64,000 bases of DNA from an uncultured Acetatifactor sp. GTDB taxonomy: Bacteria; Bacillota; Clostridia; Lachnospirales; Lachnospiraceae. Positions 16,448 to 25,690 of the stretch are shown here, one piece after another. Position numbers and translations under genes: made by a program. Numbering within the stretch: position 1 is the stretch's first letter; each line of letters starts with the position of its first letter. The stretch spans positions 23,916-87,915 of the forward strand of contig CAJUAH010000016.1 of the NCBI GenBank assembly GCA_910584375.1, in the 5' to 3' direction. The notes beneath the pieces are model-generated. The model was not told the DNA's origin and did no database searches. It saw only the letters and a program-made list of their open reading frames with translations.

Positions 16448-17149
16448 TCAATTGCCGATCCAGCCCGGATATTGAGGACACCGCTTTTTGATCAGCTCCA
16501 GCGCCTGCTGATATTGCTCGCCCTTGGAGAAAAACAGAGAGTCTTCATTACTCTTGTTCTGTTTCGCTGAAACAGAGTCCGGTCTGTATTCAATGACGAG
16601 GGAGACGCCGACGGCAATATTTTTCCCATGTCCGCTGCCCGTATTCACCCAGGAGGACTCATCCTTCCTGCGGACGCCCGCGATATCCGCCGTTCGGATA
16701 AAGCGGCAGAAACGGCCGTTGAAATACATCCAGTAATCGGGGCCGGCAATAAAGCGGGAAGGGTATGTCTCGCTGATATTGTTAAAATTCACTTTTTCAA
16801 TATTGCCGGATTCCATCTGCCTGACAAAGAGATCCTGCTCTTCCTGAGACTGGAAAAATTCTCCTATGGCTTTCTCATAGCTCTTCCGCAACGCCTTGAC
16901 ATTGGAGATCTTTGCGGGCAGCCAAAAGCATAGCCCTGCTAAGAGCGCAAGAACGCAGCCGATCGGGAAATGCACCCGCATGACATAAGGCAGATCATAT
17001 CCCGCCACAAACCCAAGGGCCACCATGCCGATCAGGCATGCCGCCATCCACAGGGGCGCCTTACTCTTCTGTTTCTTCTTGAAGGATTGCAGTACGCCGG
17101 AAAACTCCCTCATTTCCTCATCCAACCAGGTTTCTAATTTTGAGTTCAT
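16448..17149 (-). CDS. Membrane protein of unknown function
   Basis: 233 residues. A charged N-terminal helix (MNSKLETWLDEEMREFSGV) is followed by two adjacent membrane helices (PLWMAACLIGMVALGFVAGY and FPIGCVLALLAGLCFWLP, about residues 32-75), then a soluble domain of roughly 150 residues with strands such as YWMYFNGRFCRFIRTADIAG. I do not recognise the family; the soluble part might be a PH-like sensor. AGGAGG lies just upstream of the ATG. Confidence 0.7.
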   Translation of the reverse strand: MNSKLETWLDEEMREFSGVLQSFKKKQKSKAPLWMAACLIGMVALGFVAGYDLPYVMRVHFPIGCVLALLAGLCFWLPAKISNVKALRKSYEKAIGEFFQSQEEQDLFVRQMESGNIEKVNFNNISETYPSRFIAGPDYWMYFNGRFCRFIRTADIAGVRRKDESSWVNTGSGHGKNIAVGVSLVIEYRPDSVSAKQNKSNEDSLFFSKGEQYQQALELIKKRCPQYPGWIGN

Positions 17150-17321
17150 AAATCATCCTCCTTTATAATGCTTATGTTTCGCATTCATATGCTATGTTAT
17201 CTGATCTTCGCACCAGGCTATCTGTATACGGCCTTCGGGTTGTTTTCAGCTTTTTCGCCTTATCATAATCCGTTTCGCCACACTCCCTTCCCCCATAGAT
17301 TAATACAATTACATCCATATG

Positions 17322-17987
17322 TCAAATAATTCCATAAACTGTTTCTGCGCTTTTCGAAATGAGCTGCCATAATTGTTCATATGCCGCCGTCCACCTGTCA
17401 TGGGGGCATAAGATCATATCATGGGCAACCATATATTGCATATATTGAAGACACGCCGCCTCCAGCGACAGATTCAGCGCCGCGCTGACCTCCTCATAAA
17501 ATGGCGGCACGCCCTCCCTGTCCCACGCAAGCTTATCGGCAATAAACAGGGACATATCATATTTTGAGGCATCTTTTTTTAATGTTGTATGACATTCTAT
17601 GGCCGATAAGATGTCTGCATCGGAGATACCGAAGTATTGGGCGGCGCATATTTTAGATAAACGCTGATGCAGCAGAAAAGGGTATTTTCTCTCGGCATCA
17701 CATATGTCAAAACCATTCTCCTCCGCGTATTTAAGCATATCCCCCGGCCTGATCACAGCGCTGATATCGTGTAAAAGCCCCGCGATAACACATTTATCCC
17801 GATCCAGCCCATATGTTTCAGCGATGAGCGCGTTTTTTTCCGCAACATTTGATACGTGAATATATGTACTGTTTTTTCCATTGAGCGATAGCAGTTTTTT
17901 TACATCCGCTCTGATATCGCCGCATAATATTTCCGTTTTTATATAGCCAAAATTATCAAGGATCATTTCAAACTCTCCAACATTCAT
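17322..17987 (-). CDS. HD-domain hydrolase, YqeK-like
   Basis: 221 residues resembling YqeK, an HD-superfamily enzyme that hydrolyses Ap4A symmetrically. The metal-site residues are laid out as HVSNVAEKN, then GLLHDIS with the HD pair, then ECHTT and FIADKLAWDREG with the C-terminal aspartate. The first 35 residues are an extra N-terminal segment. It is not adjacent to nadD as YqeK often is. Assignment to the HD superfamily is firm, to YqeK fairly so. Confidence 0.8.
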   Translation of the reverse strand: MNVGEFEMILDNFGYIKTEILCGDIRADVKKLLSLNGKNSTYIHVSNVAEKNALIAETYGLDRDKCVIAGLLHDISAVIRPGDMLKYAEENGFDICDAERKYPFLLHQRLSKICAAQYFGISDADILSAIECHTTLKKDASKYDMSLFIADKLAWDREGVPPFYEEVSAALNLSLEAACLQYMQYMVAHDMILCPHDRWTAAYEQLWQLISKSAETVYGII

Positions 17988-18005
17988 AAGGTATCACCCA
18001 TCTAT

Positions 18006-18146
18006 TCAAATATCATCATTAAAGCCTTGTTCAATTGACGTTATTTGTTCCAATAGTTTCTGTGACATAGGACAGATATTCCCATTGTTTATCCAAAGAA
18101 TTTTTCCTGCATATGTAGCTTTATTTTCCTCAACAAAAATAGCGCT
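18006..18146 (-). pseudogene. Possible C-terminal gene remnant
   Basis: Within the 236-base gap an open leftward frame without a start reads AIFVEENKATYAGKILWI and continues to FNDDI before a TGA at 18006-18008; a TAA closes it upstream at 18147-18149. The protein-like composition suggests the tail of a deleted gene, but no family is recognisable. Confidence 0.25.
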
Positions 18147-18223
18147 TTAACAGTAATATTTGCCAAGCCGCATGACCGCCCATAAGAAAAATACAGGGCG
18201 CTCCCTGAACTAGCCTCCTGGCA

Positions 18224-19036
18224 TCATCCTGTTCGGATACTCTGCGCAACTTCTATTTCATGTCTGTTTATCTCATCGCCGTCCTCTGCGCGCCAGACAT
18301 TTTCCAGCACCGTCTCCATAAAAAAGAGTTTTCCGATATCCTCCTCCGGATATCCTGTCTGCCTGCCCAGCATCTGAATAACCTCCTCGATATGTTGTAC
18401 GTCCGAACATGCATGGTCCGTGTCTAACTCATTCAACAGGAATCTGGGCAAATCCAGGATGGCAGGGCCAACGACTCCTTTGGGGTCTATCATGGCGTAG
18501 TTTTCATCGGTCCGCAGCAACAGATTGTCATGATGCAGATCGCCGTGAAGGAGCAGTCTATCCGAATATTTCACAAACATTTCCGCACAAATGCCCCGCG
18601 CCCGGAATGCCAGATCCGCCATTTCCTCTGGCACATGGTTGCGCAAACAGTATTCGCAGATTTGCTCCAGCCAGTCCAGGTACGTTTCTCCCTCCTTTGC
18701 AGGCTTATGTATCTCCCGCAGCACCTGAGAGAATATCCGAATCCGCTTTTCCAGAGACGATTCTTTCCGCAGCACTGTCCCCGGAAAAATGCGCTCCTCC
18801 AAAAGAAATCCGGCACTCTCATCGTAAGCATATACCTTGCAGCTATGTTTGCCGGACAGTCCTGCAAGCATCCGATACTCGGAGTTCAGCTGCGATGTAT
18901 TCCCATCGATTTTCAATATAACAGGACCCAACTGTTCCGACTCCGCAGAAAAGACTGCCTTTGTCGAATGTTGATAGATCACTTCACAGTGCTTCAAGCC
19001 CCATCTTCTGACCGCATTGTTTCGTTTGCTATCCAT
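18224..19036 (-). CDS. Aminoglycoside phosphotransferase family kinase (APH(6)/hydroxyurea type)
   Basis: A 270-residue phosphotransferase of the APH fold. The catalytic loop LLLHGDLHHDNLLLR and the metal-binding segment AMIDPKGVVGPAILDLPR match the streptomycin/hydroxyurea kinase subgroup, where DPKG is characteristic. The N-lobe with a conserved lysine (PVILKID) is present. This subgroup includes true streptomycin 6-phosphotransferases as well as many chromosomal kinases of unknown substrate, so resistance should not be assumed. Single-gene unit. Confidence 0.85.
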   Translation of the reverse strand: MDSKRNNAVRRWGLKHCEVIYQHSTKAVFSAESEQLGPVILKIDGNTSQLNSEYRMLAGLSGKHSCKVYAYDESAGFLLEERIFPGTVLRKESSLEKRIRIFSQVLREIHKPAKEGETYLDWLEQICEYCLRNHVPEEMADLAFRARGICAEMFVKYSDRLLLHGDLHHDNLLLRTDENYAMIDPKGVVGPAILDLPRFLLNELDTDHACSDVQHIEEVIQMLGRQTGYPEEDIGKLFFMETVLENVWRAEDGDEINRHEIEVAQSIRTG

Positions 19037-19112
19037 TTTCGCTCTCCATTTCTTTTGTCTGATAAATTCATCTTACCACAGCTTTCAAAATGATTTGTAT
19101 CAACTTAAAGCA

Positions 19113-19138
19113 AAAGAGCGGCATCACTGCTGCCCTTT
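19113..19138 (-). terminator. Probable terminator after tRNA-Pro
   Basis: Arms 19128-19138 and 19113-19123 form an imperfect 11-bp stem, followed by TTTTGCTTT in leftward RNA. It lies between tRNA-Pro and the APH gene in an otherwise gene-free 278-base gap. Confidence 0.5.
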
Positions 19139-19314
19139 GTCGTGGGAGATTTTCAATCATCCACTTTCGTCGCCGTGGTGTCGCCATACAGTTGTTGTAA
19201 TGGGGATCTACATACATTTAGATGTACTTTCGGGCACTCGCTCAACGGCAGGAAAGTATCTTTTGTTTTCAGTACTCCCTGGCGTAACAGTCAAAACCTC
19301 ATAAAATATAAAAA

Positions 19315-19389
19315 TCGGGGTGACAGGATTCGAACCTGCGACCTCCTGGTCCCAAACCAGGCGCTCTAGCCAAGCTGAGCCACACCCCG
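19315..19389 (-). tRNA. tRNA-Pro(UGG)
   Basis: Acceptor CGGGGTG, anticodon loop TTTGGGA (TGG), T-arm GCAGGTTCGAATCCTGT. No encoded CCA. Confidence 0.95.
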
Positions 19390-19401
19390 ATGAATAAATT
19401 C

Positions 19402-19430
19402 ATTATATAATGGTTTGAAAAAAGTGTCAA
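19402..19430 (-). promoter_or_regulatory. Consensus promoter of tRNA-Pro
   Basis: TTGACA (19430-19425), a 17-base spacer and TATAAT (19407-19402) on the minus strand, a perfect sigma-A consensus. Confidence 0.88.
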
Positions 19431-19545
19431 TCAATAAATGGCGATCCAGTAGCGCTCTCAATGCAGTTTAGTCTTGTGCCATGTGTCCATACGCTGTATA
19501 ATAGATAACACGGAGCAATTATCAAAGCATATGGAAAGGGCACTT

Positions 19546-20529
19546 ATGGAACGGCAATACGGCGCGGATCCACTGCTGATGCGTTGGATCTACAACAACG
19601 TCTGCGGTTATCCCCAGACATACAATGATCTGAAAAAGGTCAAGCGATTAGACGGCGAACGCAGCTATTACGCCGGAAGAAATGATTATGATATCGGCAA
19701 CTTTCCCCGCTGGCTTGTGGAGAAAGAGGGCGATTTTACATTAATCGGAGAAATGACCAATCTCCGGCGACTGCGTTTTGCCAAGGTGGCAATCAGCGAT
19801 TTCTCCTTTCTGGCAGGATGCCGGAATCTGCAGGTTCTGGATTTACAGAAAACCAATTTCACTGACTGCCGTATATTGGCAGAGTTACCTGCATTGCGGG
19901 AGGTCTCCCTGCCCCTGGAGCGGAATCTGAAACACACGGACATTCTGCAGACCCTTTCCGCCGCGCACAATTTACCTGTGGAATGCAAAGTAGAAAAACC
20001 TTTTTACCGCGACGGAGATTTTCCCAATATGCGGATTGTAAATGCCAAAGATATCGCGCTGGATTACTGCGGCAATTCAGAGGTTCGCTGTGTGGATGTC
20101 CGTGTCTTTGACAAGGGGAGTGCCCTGCGCCCAGAATTTCCTGCGCAGCAGGAGGATAATTGGCTTAATCTGGATCAGAAAACAAGGGAGACAAAGATCA
20201 GATATTTGACAGAGGCAATTCTCAGGGAACAGGTGAAAAGCTATGCGCTCTCTCTGGAGCCCTGGGGCGAGGGACACTATCTGCTCGCAGACTTTGCGGA
20301 CGGATGGGCCACCCTTAACTATATTGACGAGGAAAATCAGATTTTTTATACGTCTTACAACGCCGCATATGACACGGTGGAAATACTTGCCCCGGTAAAT
20401 ATGGGCGGACAGAGTCCCACCCCCAAGATGTGGGCGCTGGACGACATGGCGCTGGTAGCCAAAATCACCCGGCACTTTCTGGAAACAGGCCAGCTGCACC
20501 CCGATACGCAGTGGATAACCGGGATATAA
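19546..20529 (+). CDS. Leucine-rich-repeat-like protein of unknown function
   Basis: 327 residues from the ATG at 19546, chosen because AAAGGG sits at good spacing; an in-frame ATG at 19531 is possible. Residues around 65-125 form short leucine-rich repeats (GEMTNLRRLRF, GCRNLQVLDLQ, AELPALREVSL), as in internalin-type solenoids. The C-terminal half, with EPWGEGHYLLADFADGWATL, is a separate domain I do not recognise. No signal peptide, so probably cytoplasmic. It converges on the small gene at 20545. Confidence 0.7.
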   Translation: MERQYGADPLLMRWIYNNVCGYPQTYNDLKKVKRLDGERSYYAGRNDYDIGNFPRWLVEKEGDFTLIGEMTNLRRLRFAKVAISDFSFLAGCRNLQVLDLQKTNFTDCRILAELPALREVSLPLERNLKHTDILQTLSAAHNLPVECKVEKPFYRDGDFPNMRIVNAKDIALDYCGNSEVRCVDVRVFDKGSALRPEFPAQQEDNWLNLDQKTRETKIRYLTEAILREQVKSYALSLEPWGEGHYLLADFADGWATLNYIDEENQIFYTSYNAAYDTVEILAPVNMGGQSPTPKMWALDDMALVAKITRHFLETGQLHPDTQWITGI

Positions 20530-20544
20530 CGTCTTTTGTTATGG

Positions 20545-20793
20545 TCAATAAAAGCCACCCATCAGCCCAATCAGCTGATCCCGCTGCATGGCGGCGTCTC
20601 TGCCCTTTATCTTCCCTGCCATGCTCTCCAGCTCGGCCTGGCTGGCGGCCGCTCGCATGAGTTTTTCCTCAAATTCCTTCTGCTCACGCTCGGCCTCCCT
20701 GGCCCTTTTCTCCGCCCTGGCCCGGCCCTGCAGCTTTATATTGCTCTCCATGGAATTCAGTAGCTGTTTCATATCCGTTGCGTTCATACTCAT
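20545..20793 (-). CDS. Small coiled-coil protein
   Basis: 82 residues; the middle is a continuous charged helix rich in E, K, R and A (REAEREQKEFEEKLMRAA), probably a coiled coil. A GAGGAG site overlaps the start region; Met3 is an alternative start. No domain recognised. It follows the 443-residue hypothetical gene on the same strand after 134 bases. Confidence 0.6.
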   Translation of the reverse strand: MSMNATDMKQLLNSMESNIKLQGRARAEKRAREAEREQKEFEEKLMRAAASQAELESMAGKIKGRDAAMQRDQLIGLMGGFY

Positions 20794-20927
20794 TATCTCC
20801 TCGCGCCTGCTGATTATAATCCGTTCCTGATATGTTTATCGGCATCTGTGCGGGCCTGTTGAACAAAACCGCCCCTGTTTTCCCCGATCACGCACAAAAA
20901 GACCATAAACCCTGTCCGCCAGCCAGG

Positions 20928-22259
20928 CTACAGCCACTCCTTGATCGCCTCTCCCACAGAGGGATATTCGTCCTCATACTCTACCATGAGTTCCACCATA
21001 TACTGCACCGTCTCCTCACTGTGGGGCAAACTCATAAGCTGCTCCGCAATGCTCCGAAACGTATCCGTGTCATGATAGAATCGCAGGTTCAGACAGGTAC
21101 TTCTCTCCAGAAAAAAATCCGCCACTTCAAACAGCCTTTCATGCCGCAACGCGCCCAGCGCCGCCATCAGCGCCTGTATCTCACAGGGATTGCAGACATA
21201 TTCCTGCGCTATGATCCGGTCCAGACGCATCGACGTGATCTCCCCGTATGTGTCCGTATAGGCCTCCAGATCCGCGATTCCCCTGGCGTCGGGATAGGCG
21301 TCGGCCAGTTTCTTTCCGTCATAGGGGAAACGGGGTTCCCGCGCCGCGAGCAGCGCCTGCAGGGCGCGCATTTTCTCCGCCGGTATTCTGTCCCTGCCTG
21401 TTTGCACGGCCTGCACGCCATACTGTGCGCAGGGAAAACGCATATCGCCCGCCCACAGATATTCCTCGTATATACCGTTCTTATGAATAGACACGGGATA
21501 ACAGGGGACGATCACCAGCGCGTTCACCGCTCTGCCCTCCAGCGCCGCCGCCAACGCCTTGTGATGCCCGTCCAGCAAGGCCGTCATATAGCCGTCCATA
21601 TAGTAGGCGACAGCCCGGCAGCCCGGATGCCGACGGTAATATTCCACACGGTTCTCACACAGCTTGGCACTGGATTGGGTGGCCACCGTAAAATGGGGCC
21701 TGAGATTGCCCCACTCCCCGTCTCCCCGGTAAAACAGGCAGGAGCCCGGCACTCCGCCCTCACTGACAGGCACATCCCAGAACAGATGCCCGTTTCCGTC
21801 TGTGGGATAAAGCTGTGTATCCAGGATCACATAGCAGTTGTCCTCCAACAGACCCAGCAGCGGCTTTATCCCCTCCAGCGCCTCCTCAAAGGGCACATTC
21901 TCGCCGTTGAGCCGCTCCTCCCGAAACTCTCCGGGCTGCTCCAGCCCATAGCCGCTCCTGATGATCTTTTCACAAGTGGGACAGTAATACTCGTCACCCT
22001 GAAACTGAAACAGCGGTTTGTCCCCAAGCAGCAGAGTACAGTAAGAGACATCTCCCATCTCCTCCGAGAATCTCTCATAGAGCTGCCCCCGGCCGTTTTT
22101 CACCGACACCAGCGCTCCCGGCGTGTAAAACGCCTTCTGATCGGCGGCAGTTCCCTCCCAGCGGGTGATGATCCGTATATCCGGTTCCTTTTCTGTTTCC
22201 GCCTCTCTCCCTGTTTCGCCGGGAACGCTCTTCCGTTTTTTCAGCCACCGTTCAAGCAT
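20928..22259 (-). CDS. Hypothetical protein with ParB-like DGHH motif
   Basis: 443 residues, function unknown. A CPTC pair (93-96) could be half of a zinc site. At residues 228-239 the sequence LLDGHHKALAAA resembles the DGHHR motif of ParB/sulfiredoxin-type nucleotide-binding folds, preceded by RAVAYYMDGYM. The C-terminal third is helical and ends in an acidic tail. No membrane segment or signal. It is the last large gene of a leftward run behind the phosphodiesterase gene (36-base gap), but its role in that run is unclear. Confidence 0.7.
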   Translation of the reverse strand: MLERWLKKRKSVPGETGREAETEKEPDIRIITRWEGTAADQKAFYTPGALVSVKNGRGQLYERFSEEMGDVSYCTLLLGDKPLFQFQGDEYYCPTCEKIIRSGYGLEQPGEFREERLNGENVPFEEALEGIKPLLGLLEDNCYVILDTQLYPTDGNGHLFWDVPVSEGGVPGSCLFYRGDGEWGNLRPHFTVATQSSAKLCENRVEYYRRHPGCRAVAYYMDGYMTALLDGHHKALAAALEGRAVNALVIVPCYPVSIHKNGIYEEYLWAGDMRFPCAQYGVQAVQTGRDRIPAEKMRALQALLAAREPRFPYDGKKLADAYPDARGIADLEAYTDTYGEITSMRLDRIIAQEYVCNPCEIQALMAALGALRHERLFEVADFFLERSTCLNLRFYHDTDTFRSIAEQLMSLPHSEETVQYMVELMVEYEDEYPSVGEAIKEWL

Positions 22260-22295
22260 ATCGCCGCTCCTCCGCCGCCCCGCACATAACTATAT

Positions 22296-22787
22296 TCACA
22301 TATATTCGATCCGAAAATCCGCCTCTCCCGCATGATCCAGCTCCATAAGGATATAGGAGGGCCTGTGTCCGTCCTGGCGGGGATAGGAGATGCTGCCCGG
22401 ATTCAGAGCGATCAGATCCGGTTTTACATCCAGACAGGGCCTGTGGGTATGGCCGTACATGACAATATCCACGCCTCTCTCCCGAGCCTCCTGCCTGATC
22501 CTCTCGTTGCCCATGGATACATAGTAGGTGTGGCCATGGGTAACCCATACCCGGTAACGGCCAAGCTCAAATTCCAGCTCTCTGGGCAGTTCCGAGAAAA
22601 AATCATTGTTGCCCGACACAATCCGCACCGGGCAGTCCGCCGCCTGGCTGATGGCATACTCGCTGCCCTCCGTATCCCCGCAGTGGATCACCATCTCCAG
22701 CGGCCCCAGCCGCTCCAGCAGCGTAAAATAATTGTCATTTTTTCTATGCGTATCGCTGACGATCAATATTTTCTTCCGTTGTTCCAT
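22296..22787 (-). CDS. YfcE/MJ0936-type metallophosphodiesterase
   Basis: A 163-residue calcineurin-like phosphoesterase. All metal-ligand motifs are visible in order: SDTHRKND, HCGDTEGS, SGNNDFF, VTHGHTY and YGHTHRP, followed by NPGSIS. Family members hydrolyse phosphodiesters in vitro; the physiological substrate is unknown. It lies 23 bases after the RdgB gene, a pairing also common elsewhere in Firmicutes. Confidence 0.92.
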   Translation of the reverse strand: MEQRKKILIVSDTHRKNDNYFTLLERLGPLEMVIHCGDTEGSEYAISQAADCPVRIVSGNNDFFSELPRELEFELGRYRVWVTHGHTYYVSMGNERIRQEARERGVDIVMYGHTHRPCLDVKPDLIALNPGSISYPRQDGHRPSYILMELDHAGEADFRIEYM

Positions 22788-22810
22788 GAAACAAGTTCCT
22801 CCCGCCCGGC

Positions 22811-23431
22811 TTACTCCATAATACGCCGCAACTGCCGTTTCATTTCCTGCAACGCGTTTCCACGGTGACTGACCCGGTTCTTTTCCTCCTCGCTCAGCTC
22901 CGCCGTAGTCCGGCCAAACGCAGGGACATAGAAGATCGGATCATATCCGAATCCGTTGCTGCCCTTTTCCTCATAACCGATGCGCCCCTCTATGACGCCC
23001 CGGCTGGTCAGCTCCCGCCCGTCCGGAAACACCGCCGCAATGGCACATACGAACCGCGCCGTCCTCCGGGCGTCCTCCACCCCCTCCAGGCGCCCGATCA
23101 GATTGGCGTTCTTAATATGGTAGGAAGTGTCCTCCCCCATATAGCGGGCGGAAAAGACTCCCGGCTCCCCGTTCAGGCAGTCGATCTCCAGCCCCGAGTC
23201 GTCCGCCATGACGACAGCATCCTCCCGCTGCCCCATTTTGGCAAGGCAATCGGCCACCGCTCTGGATTTTATCAGTGCGTTCTCCTCGTAAGTACTGCCG
23301 TTTTCCTCGATATCCACTGAGACCCCCGCCTCTTTCATGGAGACCACCTCCAGGCCCATATCCGCCAGAATCGCCTGTATCTCCCTAATCTTTCCGGCAT
23401 TGCCGGTAGCGAAAACAATCTTTTTTACCAT
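22811..23431 (-). CDS. rdgB: XTP/dITP diphosphatase
   Basis: A 206-residue RdgB/HAM1 pyrophosphatase that removes non-canonical purine nucleoside triphosphates (XTP, ITP, dITP) from the pool. The N-terminal signature VFATGNAGKIREIQAIL, the metal/active segment VMADDSGLEIDCLNG and the C-terminal SHRGNALQEM are intact. Length is normal. The gene sits in a leftward run between the amidase-like gene and the phosphodiesterase. Confidence 0.95.
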   Translation of the reverse strand: MVKKIVFATGNAGKIREIQAILADMGLEVVSMKEAGVSVDIEENGSTYEENALIKSRAVADCLAKMGQREDAVVMADDSGLEIDCLNGEPGVFSARYMGEDTSYHIKNANLIGRLEGVEDARRTARFVCAIAAVFPDGRELTSRGVIEGRIGYEEKGSNGFGYDPIFYVPAFGRTTAELSEEEKNRVSHRGNALQEMKRQLRRIME

Positions 23432-23478
23432 AAAACTACCATACCGCCTCTCCCGTATATTCGCCGCGAAACTCCGTA

Positions 23479-24540
23479 TCAGGAACCGCTGTTCTCCATC
23501 TCCTTGAAAGCCTGCCGCAGCGCCGCAGTGATCCCTGCCGCCACTTTGTCCACATATTCCTGCCTGCCCAGCAGTTCTCCCTCCCGCTCATGGGTCAGAT
23601 ACCCCGCCTTCACCAGCGCTCCCGGAACGGTCAGCCGCTGCAGCACAGGGTCGTCAGCCTGTATCAGCCCATTGGCCCGTCCTGATACCGCCTCCGTGAC
23701 CTGCCGCTCCAACAGGTCGGCAAGCTGTAGATTGCCGAATCCGGGCAGAAAATAGTCCCCGTTGTACCAGACTTCCGTGCCAAACCGCTCCCGGTCCTGG
23801 GCGTCCCCGTTCAGGCCGACCGCCACATACAAGTCGGCTCCCACCTCCCGCGCCAGCAGGATCCGGTCTTCCGGCGACACATCCACGTCCTCCTGTCTGG
23901 TCAGGTAAACTTTGATCTCCGAGCCCTCCAGCTGCTGCCGCACCGCTCTGGCAATCTGCAGTGTGATATCCTTTTCCCTTGAACGGTTTGCCGCCACGCC
24001 GACGTCCTCCCCACCGCAGCAGGGATCGATGACCACGATCCGCTCAAAGCTCTCCTGGGGCGACATATATTCCACATAGAGCCGGTTTTCCTCCATCACA
24101 CTGCTGTATTCCTGTATGGTATTCATCTGCAGTTTCAGGATCGTCATATCCTCCTGCTGCTGGGCCCAGCCTCCCACCACGGGGGCGATATCCCCGGCGA
24201 TCGGATAATCCCGATATTCCGCCGCCTGGGTTCCCTGTATATAGATCCAGAGCTGGCGCTCCGTGTAACGGTTCTCTATACTGATCTGCTCCGCATGGAC
24301 GGAGGGCGATACGGGAACCGTAAAATGTCCGGGTTTCCCCTCTTCCTCTGCCAGCGTCAGCCGATAACGCTCCACACTCTCCTCCGCGGGGGTATAGTCC
24401 TCCCGGCCGTCCGGCGTCGTATCCGCGATGACAATACTCTTCCCGGCAGCCCACCACATCATCACCGCCATACAGCCGACACAGAGCAGCGTCCAAAGGG
24501 TCAGCGTTCCATAGCCTCTCCAGTCCGTTTTACCCCTCAT
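23479..24540 (-). CDS. N-acetylmuramoyl-L-alanine amidase-like protein, zinc site lost
   Basis: 353 residues: an N-terminal membrane anchor (about 11-30), a linker domain, then an Amidase_3 fold from residue 168. The fold is clear (IVVIDPCCGGEDVG, SREKDITLQIARAV), but the zinc ligands are not conserved: the first His is Cys175, the second His (normally in SIHAN) is Gly242, and the catalytic Glu near the C-terminus is Lys311. Only Glu189 remains. It is therefore probably a non-hydrolytic cell-wall-binding or regulatory paralogue outside the membrane. Its start overlaps the upstream methyltransferase gene by 11 bases. Confidence 0.8.
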   Translation of the reverse strand: MRGKTDWRGYGTLTLWTLLCVGCMAVMMWWAAGKSIVIADTTPDGREDYTPAEESVERYRLTLAEEEGKPGHFTVPVSPSVHAEQISIENRYTERQLWIYIQGTQAAEYRDYPIAGDIAPVVGGWAQQQEDMTILKLQMNTIQEYSSVMEENRLYVEYMSPQESFERIVVIDPCCGGEDVGVAANRSREKDITLQIARAVRQQLEGSEIKVYLTRQEDVDVSPEDRILLAREVGADLYVAVGLNGDAQDRERFGTEVWYNGDYFLPGFGNLQLADLLERQVTEAVSGRANGLIQADDPVLQRLTVPGALVKAGYLTHEREGELLGRQEYVDKVAAGITAALRQAFKEMENSGS

Positions 24541-25690
24541 GCGCGCCTCCCCGCCTGGGCGGTTTGGGCCCCTGGAACTGATAGTAGTAGGTCTTCATCA
24601 TGCCGTTATAGATTTTTCTGTTCTTATCCGCCTTACGCCCGATATCCCGCTCCGCCTGCTCGTAAGAAGTGATCAGGTACAGGCTCCAGCTGTCCAGACA
24701 GCGGAACCGATCGCCTATGGTCCGGTACAGGGCGGGCAGCGCCTCCTTATCCTCCAGACGCTCCCCATAGGGCGGATTGGTGATCAAAAAACCGTACTTT
24801 TTCGGGTGGGAGAGCTGTGCCACGTCGCGCCGCTGAAAATGGATCAGTTTCTCCACACCTGCCAGTCTGGCGTTCTCTCTGGCTATGGATACCATATTGT
24901 CATCCGCATCGTATCCCTGGATATCCGTCTCCACGGACAGATCCACCAGCTCCCCGGCCTCTTCCAGCGTATCCCTCCACAGCCTTTCCCCCACCACATG
25001 GGGCCAGTTCCGGGCAGTAAACCCTCTCTTCATGCCCGGCGCCATATGGGCCGCCATCATAGCCGCCTCAATGGGGATCGTCCCGCTGCCGCAAAAGGGA
25101 TCCACCAGGATCCGGCCGCTGTGCCAGGGCGTCAGCAGAATCATGGCCGCCGCCAGATTTTCCGCGATGGGAGCTTTGGCCGTCAGTTTTCGATATCCTC
25201 TCTTGTGCAGGGACTCTCCGGTGGTGTCCAGCCCCACCGTGACCTCATCTTTCAGCAGAAATACACGCACGGGGAAAGCCTCCCCGCTCTCCGGAAAACG
25301 CTCCAGCCCGTAGTGTTCCTTCATGCGCTCCACCATGGCTTTTTTCATGATGCTCTGAATATCGGACGGGCTGAAAAGTTTACTTTTGACGCTGGCCGCC
25401 TTGGCGATCCAGAACTTTCCGTCCCGGGGAATATATTCCTCCCAGGGCAGCGCCCTCGTGCCCTGAAACAGCTCCTCAAAAGTCCCCGCCTGAAAGCGGC
25501 CCACTTTGATCAGCACCCTCTCCGCCGTGCGCAGAAATACATTGGCCCGGCACAGTGCCTCTTCATCTCCCAAAAAAGTGACCCGGCCGTCGGCCGTCTC
25601 GCTCACATCGTATCCCAGATCGGTGATTTCCCTTTTTAATACAGCCTCCATGCCAAAATGACAGGGGGCAATCAGTTCAAATCTTCTCAT
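24530..25690 (-). CDS. THUMP-domain class I RNA methyltransferase (RlmL/YpsC-like)
   Basis: A 386-residue SAM-dependent guanine-N2 rRNA methyltransferase. An N-terminal THUMP domain (FELIAPCHFGMEAVLKREI through VRVFLLKDEVTVGLDTTG) precedes the Rossmann domain with the SAM loop VDPFCGSGTIPIEAA and the catalytic NPPYGERL. It corresponds to the N-terminal half of E. coli RlmL and to B. subtilis YpsC. The ATG at 25690 is preferred over 25732 because GAGGAAG precedes it. First gene of the leftward run ending at 20928. Confidence 0.9.
   Translation of the reverse strand: MRRFELIAPCHFGMEAVLKREITDLGYDVSETADGRVTFLGDEEALCRANVFLRTAERVLIKVGRFQAGTFEELFQGTRALPWEEYIPRDGKFWIAKAASVKSKLFSPSDIQSIMKKAMVERMKEHYGLERFPESGEAFPVRVFLLKDEVTVGLDTTGESLHKRGYRKLTAKAPIAENLAAAMILLTPWHSGRILVDPFCGSGTIPIEAAMMAAHMAPGMKRGFTARNWPHVVGERLWRDTLEEAGELVDLSVETDIQGYDADDNMVSIARENARLAGVEKLIHFQRRDVAQLSHPKKYGFLITNPPYGERLEDKEALPALYRTIGDRFRCLDSWSLYLITSYEQAERDIGRKADKNRKIYNGMMKTYYYQFQGPKPPRRGGAHEG

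Noticed and set aside
18224..19036. Calling the APH-family kinase a streptomycin resistance gene
   Set aside because: The subgroup contains many chromosomal kinases of unknown substrate; no resistance context is present.
19142..19369. Short rightward frame over tRNA-Pro
   Set aside because: Ends in the familiar tRNA-derived false peptide DRIRTCDLLVPNQAL.
20832..22289. 485-codon open frame antisense to the 443-residue hypothetical
   Set aside because: I had to choose a strand for an unknown gene; the minus strand has a GGAGG site and operon-like spacing with rdgB and the phosphodiesterase, the plus strand has neither.
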